From contig CAZLGA010000004.1 in NCBI GenBank assembly GCA_964559225.1, positions 3,397-67,396 on the forward strand: a stretch of 64,000 nucleotides of DNA. The letters run 5' to 3'. This DNA is from JAOAFX01 sp964559225. GTDB lineage: Bacteria; Hydrothermota; Tepidihabitantia; SM23-42; JAOAFX01. Shown here one piece after another: positions 10,701 to 18,008 of the stretch (its first letter is position 1; each line of letters begins with the position of its first letter). The translations under genes were made by a program, and so were the position numbers. Below the pieces are notes generated by a model. It saw only the letters and a program-made list of their open reading frames with translations, searched no databases and had not been told where the DNA came from.

Positions 10701-11232
10701 CACGGATTTTCAGAACCTTACAATACTCATTATCAGAGACTTCAAGGATTGCACAACCAAGATTCTCCACGCGGTTTTTCACAAGATAAATATCCTCGTC
10801 AGGAAACAAAATCACCAGCCATTCATTCTCATTCGGTAACTCCTTGAATAGTGTGCTAATCTTGTATGCGGGTTCATAGTTCCCAATCCAGTTAACAAAA
10901 GGTAACCCTTCAATAATTGCCTTTTTGCTCTTATCCATCTTGGCGATGAAGGCGTTAAAAGGGATATACTGGATGAGTTTTACACCATACGCCTTTATAT
11001 TCTGCTTCATCTCTTCATAAACAGGACCTTTGAGATGGATAAGATAGTAATCTGATTCACCGGTGAGCTCTGCTGGAATCTCTGGAAGTTTTTCTTTTGG
11101 ATTAAAATAGTATTCACCTATCGCAACATAATTATACTCCTCCAGATACGGCGGTGTGAATGTCCCGGACCGGTGCGAAACCAGATACGGGTCAACACTG
11201 CCCAAAAGGGCAAAAATCAAAACAAACACCAT
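7762..11232 (-). CDS. Secreted subtilisin-like (S8) protease with C-terminal sorting-like domain
   Basis: The frame opens at 11250, but a strong AAAGGAGG lies inside the first codons, immediately before ATG at 11232, so 11232 is taken as the start (1156 aa). Signal peptide MVFVLIFALLGS. The S8 triad is Asp238 (NTADTG), His289 (WHGTHTAG) and Ser469 (GTSMATP), with oxyanion Asn394 (AAGNSGP). A beta jelly-roll like that of KP-43-type subtilases follows (LKITLVWTDFP, VNNLDLRV, RNVEECVRR), then a stretch that looks like a propeller or NHL-type domain. The final 85 residues are a FlgD-Ig / type IX-like domain (LALYDITGRLV, IIWNGIADDNKECASGVYL). It is a paralogue of the S8 gene at the left edge. Role: extracellular proteolysis; the sorting route is inferred. 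Confidence 0.92.
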   Translation of the reverse strand: MVFVLIFALLGSVDPYLVSHRSGTFTPPYLEEYNYVAIGEYYFNPKEKLPEIPAELTGESDYYLIHLKGPVYEEMKQNIKAYGVKLIQYIPFNAFIAKMDKSKKAIIEGLPFVNWIGNYEPAYKISTLFKELPNENEWLVILFPDEDIYLVKNRVENLGCAILEVSDNEYCKVLKIRADRAHLNEIARISGVMHIEPYLRPVAYNQSGQWVTQTWKQVDRKIWRKNIRGQGQVVNTADTGILTTHDMFRDPAVNITTWGNYPTHRKIIAYLLPTGSSAAFGDNASGSWHGTHTAGTICGDDSYVGGTNLNDGMPLLAKMFFMDIGTSTGSLSVPSNLANLYLPPYNGNAGGAARVSSHSWGSTAGAGSYTSYCVTTDSFMWRNRDFLICYAAGNSGPSSGTVYPPGTSKNILTLGATMNSTSSTTMADFSSRGPTLDNRIKPTVTAPGYFLFSSAGPNNNSYLGMAGTSMATPCAAGNAALVRQYFAKGFYPTGDSNVSNQWTFIPASVVKAIIVNGAHPSIIGSTIPDNNTGWGRVCLDDALFFSGDVRKLWVTYDSVATGQFDEFTISVNDQSEPLKITLVWTDFPATAGASVTLVNNLDLRVTNPAGTVYLGNVYSGGQSAPGGSADARNVEECVRRNVPEMGNWVIRVTGTSVPQGTNQPYAIVVSGGLGPTTSPVLHIAGQRIYDPVPGNLNGRCDAGETVYLTDTLRNLSGVGVTNCVGVLRETSPYITLLDSVGNFGNIPVGGTGNNGGSPFRFSISSTTPAGTFIDMTLRLTGGGGYVQDIGFSVEVGVNEVHIIWGPKTVQVAPGDTHFLYGLGYNPQNDRLYVTNFYRRTTGIVMYSSDSNVTYLGTIPSPDSCPTDIKYCAYDNTFWVAADPNPTAPSKIIYKINTSGTVLRQFANPANDYPTGLAWVPTSRWLYTADRRTTSGTSRIHRCDTLGGNVSVINLTLGDSLGARGLAIEPYGPDTTLLLVYTHFTNEASPVLAKIALYELRRSDGAVLNSVTLPGWNVRGVEYDPRDGNYWLTIAQNPNRAIVKILGFRGIPGVGIDENLNPSPMERISLSPGMPTPFTKNVKFTYSVPVKMKVRLALYDITGRLVKLFVNGEVEPGVNTIIWNGIADDNKECASGVYLCYLETDNGSVVRKFVLTK

Positions 11233-11296
11233 TTTACCTCCTTTTTCCAATTTTTCCTTTATATTCTATATCCACTTTATTTGTTTTTAGTCCCAA

Positions 11297-11306
11297 CACC
11301 TCCTTT
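11297..11306 (-). promoter_or_regulatory. Extra Shine-Dalgarno-like decamer in S8 leader
   Basis: AAAGGAGGTG occurs 64 nt upstream of the S8 start at 11232, as in the paralogous gene at 3084. It is followed by an open frame (TTG, then 19 codons) whose TAA ends one base before the S8 ATG, which would permit translational coupling. Function is unproven. Confidence 0.35.
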
Positions 11307-11331
11307 CTTTGCAATTAACCACACCATTAAT

Positions 11332-11359
11332 ATTATAATAAAATATTATAGAATGTCAA
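11332..11359 (-). promoter_or_regulatory. Sigma-70 promoter for the S8 gene
   Basis: On the minus strand TTGACA (complement of 11354-11359) and TATAAT (complement of 11332-11337) are separated by 16 nt. The predicted transcription start is near 11325, giving a leader of about 93 nt before the S8 ATG. Confidence 0.8.
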
Positions 11360-12185
11360 GGGTAAATCGACAACGTTGACTGAATCCATAAACCTTTGAA
11401 AAACCTAAAGATTTTGCATATTCAATCCCGTTTTTTATCCCCGTTCCAAGGTCGTCGGGCTTATGAGAATCAGAACCAACTGTGATTATCTCAATACCCG
11501 CGTCCTTAGCAAGTTTGATTAATTCAACCGATGGATAAAATTCATTATTTCTTCTCAAACCCGCAGTATTTATCTCTAATCCTATTTCATATTCTGCCAT
11601 CAATGTGAAAATCTTATGAACATATTCCCTATTAATTGCGCGAATTTTCTCACCGTAAAAATGCAAGCCATATTTCTTATATACATCAAAATGAGCAACT
11701 GCATCAAAGAGCTTTGAACGAATCAGGATTTCCATCGTTGAAAAATAATCATCAAGAAGCGATTCTGCACTATTTTTTTCAAAATAATAGTTGCATTCTT
11801 TTGAACTATCAATACAGATATGGTCAAGACAATGGATACCCGCAAGAAGATAATCAAGGGAAAGTCCTTTAATCACTTCTTTTAAACGTTCTTCCACCCC
11901 AGCAAAGAACCCCACTTCAATACCAAATTTTATGTGCAACCCTTTCTTTTTGTAATAATCTTTAAAATCAAATATCTCATTCTGTAATCGTAAGAGATTC
12001 TGATTATCAATAGGTTGGATTTCACCATTGAATCTTATTAAATTATCATTCCGTGCTTTATCCAGTTCACAATGGTTAGTAAAACAAATTTCTTTTAATC
12101 CAAGGATAAGCGCCTTTTCACAATAATCGCGCAAACCACCATCTGCGTCTATTGAATGACTTGTGTGAATATGATAATCAAGCAT
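11346..12185 (-). CDS. PHP-family phosphatase, histidinol-phosphatase-like
   Basis: A 279-residue cytoplasmic PHP-domain protein. Metal-binding motifs typical of the HisJ/HisK-type histidinol-phosphatase are visible: HxH at residues 5-7 (YHIHTSHS), TNHCE near 36-40, a GIEVGF segment, AGIHCLD, AHFDVYKKYG, and SDSHKPDDLG near the C-terminus. The length fits the family (about 260-280 aa). Known members hydrolyse L-histidinol phosphate, but no his gene is nearby, so the substrate is uncertain. It is the last gene of the apparent hsp20-lon-GWxTD-GWxTD-NYN-PHP operon, 6 nt after the NYN gene. Confidence 0.8.
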   Translation of the reverse strand: MLDYHIHTSHSIDADGGLRDYCEKALILGLKEICFTNHCELDKARNDNLIRFNGEIQPIDNQNLLRLQNEIFDFKDYYKKKGLHIKFGIEVGFFAGVEERLKEVIKGLSLDYLLAGIHCLDHICIDSSKECNYYFEKNSAESLLDDYFSTMEILIRSKLFDAVAHFDVYKKYGLHFYGEKIRAINREYVHKIFTLMAEYEIGLEINTAGLRRNNEFYPSVELIKLAKDAGIEIITVGSDSHKPDDLGTGIKNGIEYAKSLGFSKVYGFSQRCRFTLDIL

Positions 12186-12191
12186 AAATTA

Positions 12192-12842
12192 TTATAGTAT
12201 CACTCGCTCATCAAGGGGTTCAAATCTATCCGCCTTTTCTTTCAAATCATAGGCAGTATTATCTGGGAATGAAAAAATTTCAACCTTTTTATGTTTATTC
12301 TTTACAAATTCCACAAGGGGGGCAAAATCACCATCACCAGAAGCAAGAACTATCGTATCAACATAATCAATCATTCCCAGGATATCAAGTGCAATCCCCA
12401 TATCCCAGTTTGCCTTTGCTGAACCATCGGCACGGGTGCGCACATCTTTTGTCTTAACAATATAACCGATATGTTCAAGGCTGGTTGCAAAAGGTTTTAC
12501 ATCGCCCTCGGGTGGTTGCACGATATAGGCATATGCCTTAACCAGATTCCGGTCACCGGTGATCAATCTCAATAACTTTTCATAATTCACCTTTGCACCA
12601 TAGCTCATCTTCGCCGAATAATACAAATTTTGCGAATCAACAAATATTGCGATGCTCTCTTTTTTTGTCAGGCTGGATGTGGAAATTAAGACTCTGAGCA
12701 AGCGAACCTCTTCATAAACCCTGCTCTCCCATTCAATATTTTTTGTCATCAGGGATTTAATATCTTCTAAGGATTGAAATAAAAGGGTTAATTTTTTGTC
12801 TAAAATTTCATTTATATCTTCTTTAATTTCTCTTGTCTCCAT
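12192..12842 (-). CDS. NYN-domain (PIN-like) protein, LabA/DUF88 family
   Basis: 216 residues. Residues 1-60 are charged and helical, probably a coiled coil. From about residue 63 an NYN domain follows, with the acidic and Asn residues of the PIN-like nuclease fold: FVDSQN (Asp69, Asn72), KANWDMGIALD and LASGDGDFAPLV. NYN proteins are usually RNases or RNA-processing factors; the catalytic acids appear intact. It lies between a GWxTD gene and the PHP gene in a tight minus-strand run. The RNA target is unknown. Confidence 0.82.
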   Translation of the reverse strand: METREIKEDINEILDKKLTLLFQSLEDIKSLMTKNIEWESRVYEEVRLLRVLISTSSLTKKESIAIFVDSQNLYYSAKMSYGAKVNYEKLLRLITGDRNLVKAYAYIVQPPEGDVKPFATSLEHIGYIVKTKDVRTRADGSAKANWDMGIALDILGMIDYVDTIVLASGDGDFAPLVEFVKNKHKKVEIFSFPDNTAYDLKEKADRFEPLDERVIL

Positions 12843-12845
12843 ATT

Positions 12846-14132
12846 TTACTCCCTGTCTGTTTCTAATTCACGTCTTTTAAAAAGTGGTAGGTATTTGTAT
12901 AACGAAGGCTTTGATTTTTCATTCGGGGCATTGGTCCAGACCAGGGTATATTCTTGCGTTCCCCGGATATCAACAAAGACAAATTCTTGTCCATTATAAT
13001 ACTGCCAGTATTCATAGGGTTTAGATTCTTCAAATTGTTTATTATCGATCTCATCCGGTGGACCGTATATAATGTATATCCGACCCCGATCAGTCTTTGA
13101 GCCTGGCAGATAGCCCTCCTGAAAATGTACATCCGCATATTCATAGCGTCGAGAAATTTCCTTATAGTCGTGTTTCTCCCAGAATCTTTTTAAATATGAC
13201 CTCCTTCCCTCTTCCTTGAGTGTCTGGAAATATTTATATTCCTGAGTGCTTACAAAGTATTCAATTGCATCATAATAAGGTAAATCTTCATAAGGATAAG
13301 GAATTTCTATTTTTTCCTTTGCTTTCTTTATTGTAAAACTGATTGATTTTTCCATTTTGCGCTGGCTAAGAGAATCAAAAACAACGACCTTGAGTTGATA
13401 ATTATTAGGTTTTAGGGTCTCTATATTAATACCTAAGTTTAGTGCCTGTTGTGTGAATCTTTTTTCTATAGATTTGGTGATTTTTTTAATAATGTGTTCT
13501 GTTGTATCTGTGAGTAAATATGATACCGTTAAATTTTGGCTCTCCGGAGTGATATTATATAGTTCGTAATAGAGAAAAAGATTCTTGGTTCCTTCATCAA
13601 AAATACCCGAAGGATTAGGCATAATTCTTAAATTGCCCTTTGTCAGATAGCCACCGGTTGTATCACGGATTATTGAACTTGCCAGAAAAATATCACTCAT
13701 AAAATAGTCTAATTCGGTGATTGATTTCTTACCTTTGACTATCCCTTTATTCGTTCCACAGATCAACTCAACGCTCCAATCGTAATCATCATAAAAGAGG
13801 TATTTCCCAAACTGGAGATAAAATACCATCTTCTCTCTTGCTGCCTGAGAAAAAGAAGGAATTGTAAATTTATTGGATAAAGAATCGCATAAGGAATCAG
13901 TTCCAGATCGATTTACTATCTTGAGTCTCAAAAGACAATCAGCGGTTATTCTTCCATCGCTTTCTTTATAATAAAGTTCATTGTAGGGTATTGCACAATT
14001 AAACTCAAGATAAAAAATATTTTCAACCCTGGCTCCAATACCGAGTGAGTCTTTGATACTTAATGGAGTGTAGTACAAAACAGGTTGCACATAAAAATTT
14101 ATTGCACAGAATAAAACATGTGTATAAATCAT
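12846..14132 (-). CDS. GWxTD domain-containing secreted protein
   Basis: 428 residues, with a short hydrophobic N-terminus (MIYTHVLFCAINFYVQP) that could be a signal peptide. The C-terminal 120 residues carry the GWxTD-type core: GSKTDRGRIYIIYGPPDE, followed by KPYEYWQYY and FVFVDIRG. The first positions are degenerate here (G-S-K-T-D, lacking the Trp). The middle of the protein looks like beta-sandwich. Its start overlaps the stop of the preceding GWxTD gene (ATGA), so the two are translationally coupled paralogues. The GWxTD family has no well-established biochemical function; an envelope role is inferred. Confidence 0.8.
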   Translation of the reverse strand: MIYTHVLFCAINFYVQPVLYYTPLSIKDSLGIGARVENIFYLEFNCAIPYNELYYKESDGRITADCLLRLKIVNRSGTDSLCDSLSNKFTIPSFSQAAREKMVFYLQFGKYLFYDDYDWSVELICGTNKGIVKGKKSITELDYFMSDIFLASSIIRDTTGGYLTKGNLRIMPNPSGIFDEGTKNLFLYYELYNITPESQNLTVSYLLTDTTEHIIKKITKSIEKRFTQQALNLGINIETLKPNNYQLKVVVFDSLSQRKMEKSISFTIKKAKEKIEIPYPYEDLPYYDAIEYFVSTQEYKYFQTLKEEGRRSYLKRFWEKHDYKEISRRYEYADVHFQEGYLPGSKTDRGRIYIIYGPPDEIDNKQFEESKPYEYWQYYNGQEFVFVDIRGTQEYTLVWTNAPNEKSKPSLYKYLPLFKRRELETDRE

Positions 14133-15178
14133 ATCCTTTCTCCTTGCGGATTTATGAGGATATATTCACCAAATCCATATCGGTCATAAAATACAAATTT
14201 CAAATTTAGTCGATAATAAAACCAGATTTCGTAAGGTTTTGTAGAAAGTTCATAGGGCTTGGACTGTATTTCATCAGGCGGTCCGAATTTAATATATATT
14301 CGCCCCCGGTCGCTCCGCCAGCCTTTGTCGCCGAATGAAAAATGCTTATCAGCATAGGCAATCCGGTCAAAATATTCCTGCTCTCTCTCATTATACTCAG
14401 TATTGGGTGTTGGGTCATATTGTTTCCAGAATGCCTTCCAGAGCGAATCCCTTTCTTCTAATCGCGCCCTCCTCAGTTGGTTCAACTCATTCTGGGTTGC
14501 GATATATTCAAGCTGGCTTACCCTTAAATACCAGAGCTTTTCATCTAAATAAAATGGTCTATCAATATCAATGGGAATGCTCAATGCCTCAATTATTTTT
14601 CCATTAACTTCTATGACAAACTCTAACTCATATTTTCCATTTGAAAGATGACCAACAAAAAAATCAATTGTGTCCTCATAAATGCCAAACTTCAACGACT
14701 CGGTCTTTTTCATATTCTGTAGAAGAATATTGATATTCGCAGACTTGTCTTTAGGATTGATTACTGTATAAGTTATAATGATTGTATCATTTACAAATCG
14801 CGAGCGCACATTGGCGAGATGTTCAAAAGTCCTGATATTCTCATTTACATTCAAAAGTTCTACACCCTGCAGGTCAATTATTTTGAGATTAAACTTTGAT
14901 GCTGTTCTTGGGATAATTAAATTGAGTGTATCATAATAATTCGTGGAATCCCTTTCCCGCTCCCTGAGCCAGTAATCGCCTGCGACCTGGTGTTTCTTTT
15001 TGTCAAATACTATCAATTGGATTTCATAGGTTGCTATAGGAACTGAATCAACGGAAGTAAATCTCATAATTTGGGCAGGAATTTCCAGTAGAACATTCAT
15101 ATTTAAAGATGAAGCATCAATGGGTGCGTATGCAACCTGCCATTTTATCGTTGCAAATAATATGTATATTAACATCAT
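14129..15178 (-). CDS. GWxTD domain-containing secreted protein
   Basis: 349 residues with an N-terminal signal-like segment (MMLIYILFATIKWQVAYA). The C-terminal domain has a good GWxTD core (KGWRSDRGRIYIKFGPPDE), then KPYEIWFYY and FVFYDRYGFGEY. It overlaps lon by 4 nt upstream and the second GWxTD gene by 4 nt downstream, so all three belong to one transcript. As with its neighbour, the molecular function is unknown. The tandem pair suggests two subunits of one envelope assembly. Confidence 0.82.
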   Translation of the reverse strand: MMLIYILFATIKWQVAYAPIDASSLNMNVLLEIPAQIMRFTSVDSVPIATYEIQLIVFDKKKHQVAGDYWLRERERDSTNYYDTLNLIIPRTASKFNLKIIDLQGVELLNVNENIRTFEHLANVRSRFVNDTIIITYTVINPKDKSANINILLQNMKKTESLKFGIYEDTIDFFVGHLSNGKYELEFVIEVNGKIIEALSIPIDIDRPFYLDEKLWYLRVSQLEYIATQNELNQLRRARLEERDSLWKAFWKQYDPTPNTEYNEREQEYFDRIAYADKHFSFGDKGWRSDRGRIYIKFGPPDEIQSKPYELSTKPYEIWFYYRLNLKFVFYDRYGFGEYILINPQGERI

Positions 15179-17517
15179 TCTATTTTTTTCTGTCTTTTGT
15201 CTTTAAACACTGCGTTTAAAGCCTGGTCAATCTTCTTTACAAAATGAAATTTGAGTCCACTTTTCACATGGGGTGGTATTTCGAGTAAATCCTTTTTATT
15301 TTCTTCTGGCAAATAAATTGTATCAATACCTGCGCGTTTTGCCGCAATAACTTTCTCTTTGATGCCACCAACTGGCAAAACCCTTCCTGTTAGCGTTATT
15401 TCACCGGTAAACGCAATCTTTGGGTCAATGGCCTGCTCGCGGAATAAAGAACTTAATGACATAATGACTGCCAGTCCCGCAGAGGGTCCATCCTTGGGTA
15501 TAGCACCAGAAGGAATATGAATATGTAAATCGTAATCATCGGGATTGTCTTTTATACCCCATTTATCAAACTTTGTCTTGAGATAAGAGACCGATGCCTG
15601 GCAAGACTCCTTCATTACATCACCTAATAGGCCGGTGAGAATCAACCCCTTTTTACCTTTAACTTTTATTGATTCAATAAAAATTATCTCCCCACCGGTA
15701 GGTGTCCAGGCAAGTCCCGTAGCAAGTCCTATTTCACCCCGGCGCGCGGCAACCTCAGAGTATGTTCGGGGTGGTCCAAGGAATTCTACAAGATTCTTTT
15801 CATCCACACGCACAGGCTTCTTCTTCCCTTCAGCAAACCGCTTTGCCACCTTTCTGCATATTGAACCGATTTCTCGCTCCAAATTTCTCACCCCTGCTTC
15901 TTTGGTATAATTATTGATTATCATTTTTATTGCCGATTCTTCAAATTGAATATACTCTGATTTCAAACCACTTTCCGCTATCTGCCGTGGAATTAAATAT
16001 TTTTTTGCGATCGCAACTTTTTCATCAAGAATATAACCTGGCAATTCAATTATCTCCATACGGTCTTTCAATGCCGGGATTATTGGGTCAATTAGATTGC
16101 CCGTGGCAATAAACATTACATTTGATAGATCAAAAGGAACTTCAAGATAATGGTCAGAAAAAGCATAATTCTGTTCAGGGTCAAGAACTTCCAGAAGGGC
16201 ACTTGAAGGGTCACCTCGAAAATCTGTACCCACCTTATCAATCTCATCAAGCATAAAGACCGGATTCTTTGAACCACAATTTTTTATAGACTGGATAATT
16301 CTACCTGGAAGTGCACCGATATAAGTACGACGATGCCCGCGAATCTCGGCTTCATCCCTTATTCCACCCAGGGATATACGCACAAATTTTCTGCCCAATG
16401 CACGGGCAATCGATTTTCCCAATGATGTTTTGCCTACACCTGGTGGCCCAATAAAGCAGAGAATCGTCCCTTTTGAATCGGGTTTTAATTTCTTCACAGC
16501 AAGATACTCAAGTATCCTTTCTTTGACCTTCTCAAGGTCATAGTGGTCTTCATCTAAAATTTTCCTTGCCCTTATGAGATCGTGATTGTCCTCAGTTGAA
16601 ATTGACCAGGGCAGGGAAATCAACCAATCAAGATATGTCCTTGAGACCGTATATTCCGCAGCCTGGGGCGGCATTTTGGAAAGACGGTCGAGCTCTTTCA
16701 ATGCAACCCTTTCCACATTTTCTGGCATCTTTGCTTCCTGAATTTTCTTTTTTAATTCTTCAATCTCACGGGTATGTTCGTCGGTCTCTCCGAGTTCTTT
16801 CTGGATCGCCTTCAACTGTTCCCTTAAATAAAACTCTTTCTGACCTTTATCAAACTCATTCTTAACCTGAGTTCGAATCTTGGCTCCGAGTTCTAAGATA
16901 CCTATCTCTTTCTGTAACAGCGGAATCAATTTCAAAAATCTTTCTTTTGGTTCGGCAATCTCAAGGATTACCTGTTTCTCGTTCACATCCAGGTTTGTAT
17001 ATCCAGCAACGAAGTTAATAAGACGGTCGGGCTCATCAATATTTAATACAACTGCTCCGAGTTCATCAGGTAAATATGGTGCCAATGATACAAGTTGCTG
17101 GAACATTGTTACTACATTTCGCATCAATGCCTCAACTGATACATTCTTTTTATAACCATCCGGATATAACTGGATTTTTGCCTTTAGATATGGTTCAATC
17201 TGAGTAAACTCCAGAACCTTGAAACGTTTCAATCCCCTTACCAGCAACCTAATAGTCCCATCAGGGAATCTAAGCATTTTAGTAATCTGGATAACACACC
17301 CCACCTGATAGACTTCTTCGGGCTTTGGTTCTTCAATATCGGGATTACGCTGAGTTATAGCACCTGCAAGTTTGTTTGTAGTGAGTATTTCATCAATCAA
17401 TTTCGCAAGTCTTGGTGTTTGAATGATCAGAGGCACCATCTGATCAGGAAATATAACACCACCCTTTATTGGAATAATGCCTAATTCAGCGGGAATCGCA
17501 ATTTGTTTCTCTTCCAT
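15175..17517 (-). CDS. lon: ATP-dependent protease Lon
   Basis: 780 residues, the normal length for bacterial LonA. The N-terminal substrate-binding domain (IPIKGGVIFPDQMVPLII) is followed by the AAA+ module with Walker A GPPGVGKTS, Walker B FMLDEIDK and the arginine-containing DRMEII segment. The protease domain has the Ser-Lys dyad: Ser679 in KDGPSAGLA and the Lys of GGIKEK at about 720-722. Lon degrades misfolded and regulatory proteins in the cytoplasm. It follows hsp20 by 3 nt with GAGGAG upstream of its ATG, and the GWxTD genes follow it with overlaps. Confidence 0.97.
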   Translation of the reverse strand: MEEKQIAIPAELGIIPIKGGVIFPDQMVPLIIQTPRLAKLIDEILTTNKLAGAITQRNPDIEEPKPEEVYQVGCVIQITKMLRFPDGTIRLLVRGLKRFKVLEFTQIEPYLKAKIQLYPDGYKKNVSVEALMRNVVTMFQQLVSLAPYLPDELGAVVLNIDEPDRLINFVAGYTNLDVNEKQVILEIAEPKERFLKLIPLLQKEIGILELGAKIRTQVKNEFDKGQKEFYLREQLKAIQKELGETDEHTREIEELKKKIQEAKMPENVERVALKELDRLSKMPPQAAEYTVSRTYLDWLISLPWSISTEDNHDLIRARKILDEDHYDLEKVKERILEYLAVKKLKPDSKGTILCFIGPPGVGKTSLGKSIARALGRKFVRISLGGIRDEAEIRGHRRTYIGALPGRIIQSIKNCGSKNPVFMLDEIDKVGTDFRGDPSSALLEVLDPEQNYAFSDHYLEVPFDLSNVMFIATGNLIDPIIPALKDRMEIIELPGYILDEKVAIAKKYLIPRQIAESGLKSEYIQFEESAIKMIINNYTKEAGVRNLEREIGSICRKVAKRFAEGKKKPVRVDEKNLVEFLGPPRTYSEVAARRGEIGLATGLAWTPTGGEIIFIESIKVKGKKGLILTGLLGDVMKESCQASVSYLKTKFDKWGIKDNPDDYDLHIHIPSGAIPKDGPSAGLAVIMSLSSLFREQAIDPKIAFTGEITLTGRVLPVGGIKEKVIAAKRAGIDTIYLPEENKKDLLEIPPHVKSGLKFHFVKKIDQALNAVFKDKRQKKIE

Positions 17518-17520
17518 ATT

Positions 17521-17964
17521 CTACATCTCCTCAATCGGAATGATGCATTCTTTCAAAACAGAAAATTCTATTGTTAAAATCCCTTGTTTTAATTTATATC
17601 TTCCATATTTGGGGTCAACAGGCAAAGGAAATTCTATCCTTCTACAAAACCTACCATAGGCAATCTCAAGGTTATGAAAAACTACATTTTGCCTCTCCAC
17701 ACTTTTCTCTGATATTTTAGGTTTCTTCACCCCTGTAACTGTCATGTGGTTTTGCCCGATATATATCGTAATATCTTTTAATTCAACCCCGGGTAGTTCA
17801 ATAATGACAAATATTTTCTCATCAATAATATACAAATCATAAATGGGCTGCCAGTTGATAAAAAGTTCATTACCATAATCTTCAGTTAACACTTCATTCT
17901 TTTCAAAAACCACTCTGATTTCGGAAATATCAATATTATCCATACCAGTCTTCCTCTGGCTCAT
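17521..17964 (-). CDS. Small heat-shock protein (Hsp20/alpha-crystallin)
   Basis: 147 residues with an alpha-crystallin domain at roughly 40-135: PIYDLYIIDEKIFVIIELPG near the start, then FCRRIEFPLPVD and the LKQGILTIEF strand that normally precedes the C-terminal I-x-I tail (here CIIPIEEM). It acts as an ATP-independent holdase for unfolding proteins. It is the first gene of the lon operon. Its promoter puts the transcription start at or within a base of the ATG, so the mRNA is probably leaderless. Confidence 0.93.
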   Translation of the reverse strand: MSQRKTGMDNIDISEIRVVFEKNEVLTEDYGNELFINWQPIYDLYIIDEKIFVIIELPGVELKDITIYIGQNHMTVTGVKKPKISEKSVERQNVVFHNLEIAYGRFCRRIEFPLPVDPKYGRYKLKQGILTIEFSVLKECIIPIEEM

Positions 17965-17969
17965 AGTTA

Positions 17970-17997
17970 ATTATATATCAAATAATATTCGTGTCAA
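17970..17997 (-). promoter_or_regulatory. Sigma-70 promoter of hsp20-lon operon, leaderless start
   Basis: TTGACA (complement of 17992-17997), 16-nt spacer, TATAAT (complement of 17970-17975). The predicted start is 17963 or 17964, which is the A of the hsp20 ATG. There is no room for a Shine-Dalgarno site. Confidence 0.85.
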
Positions 17998-18008
17998 GAT
18001 TACTTAGA

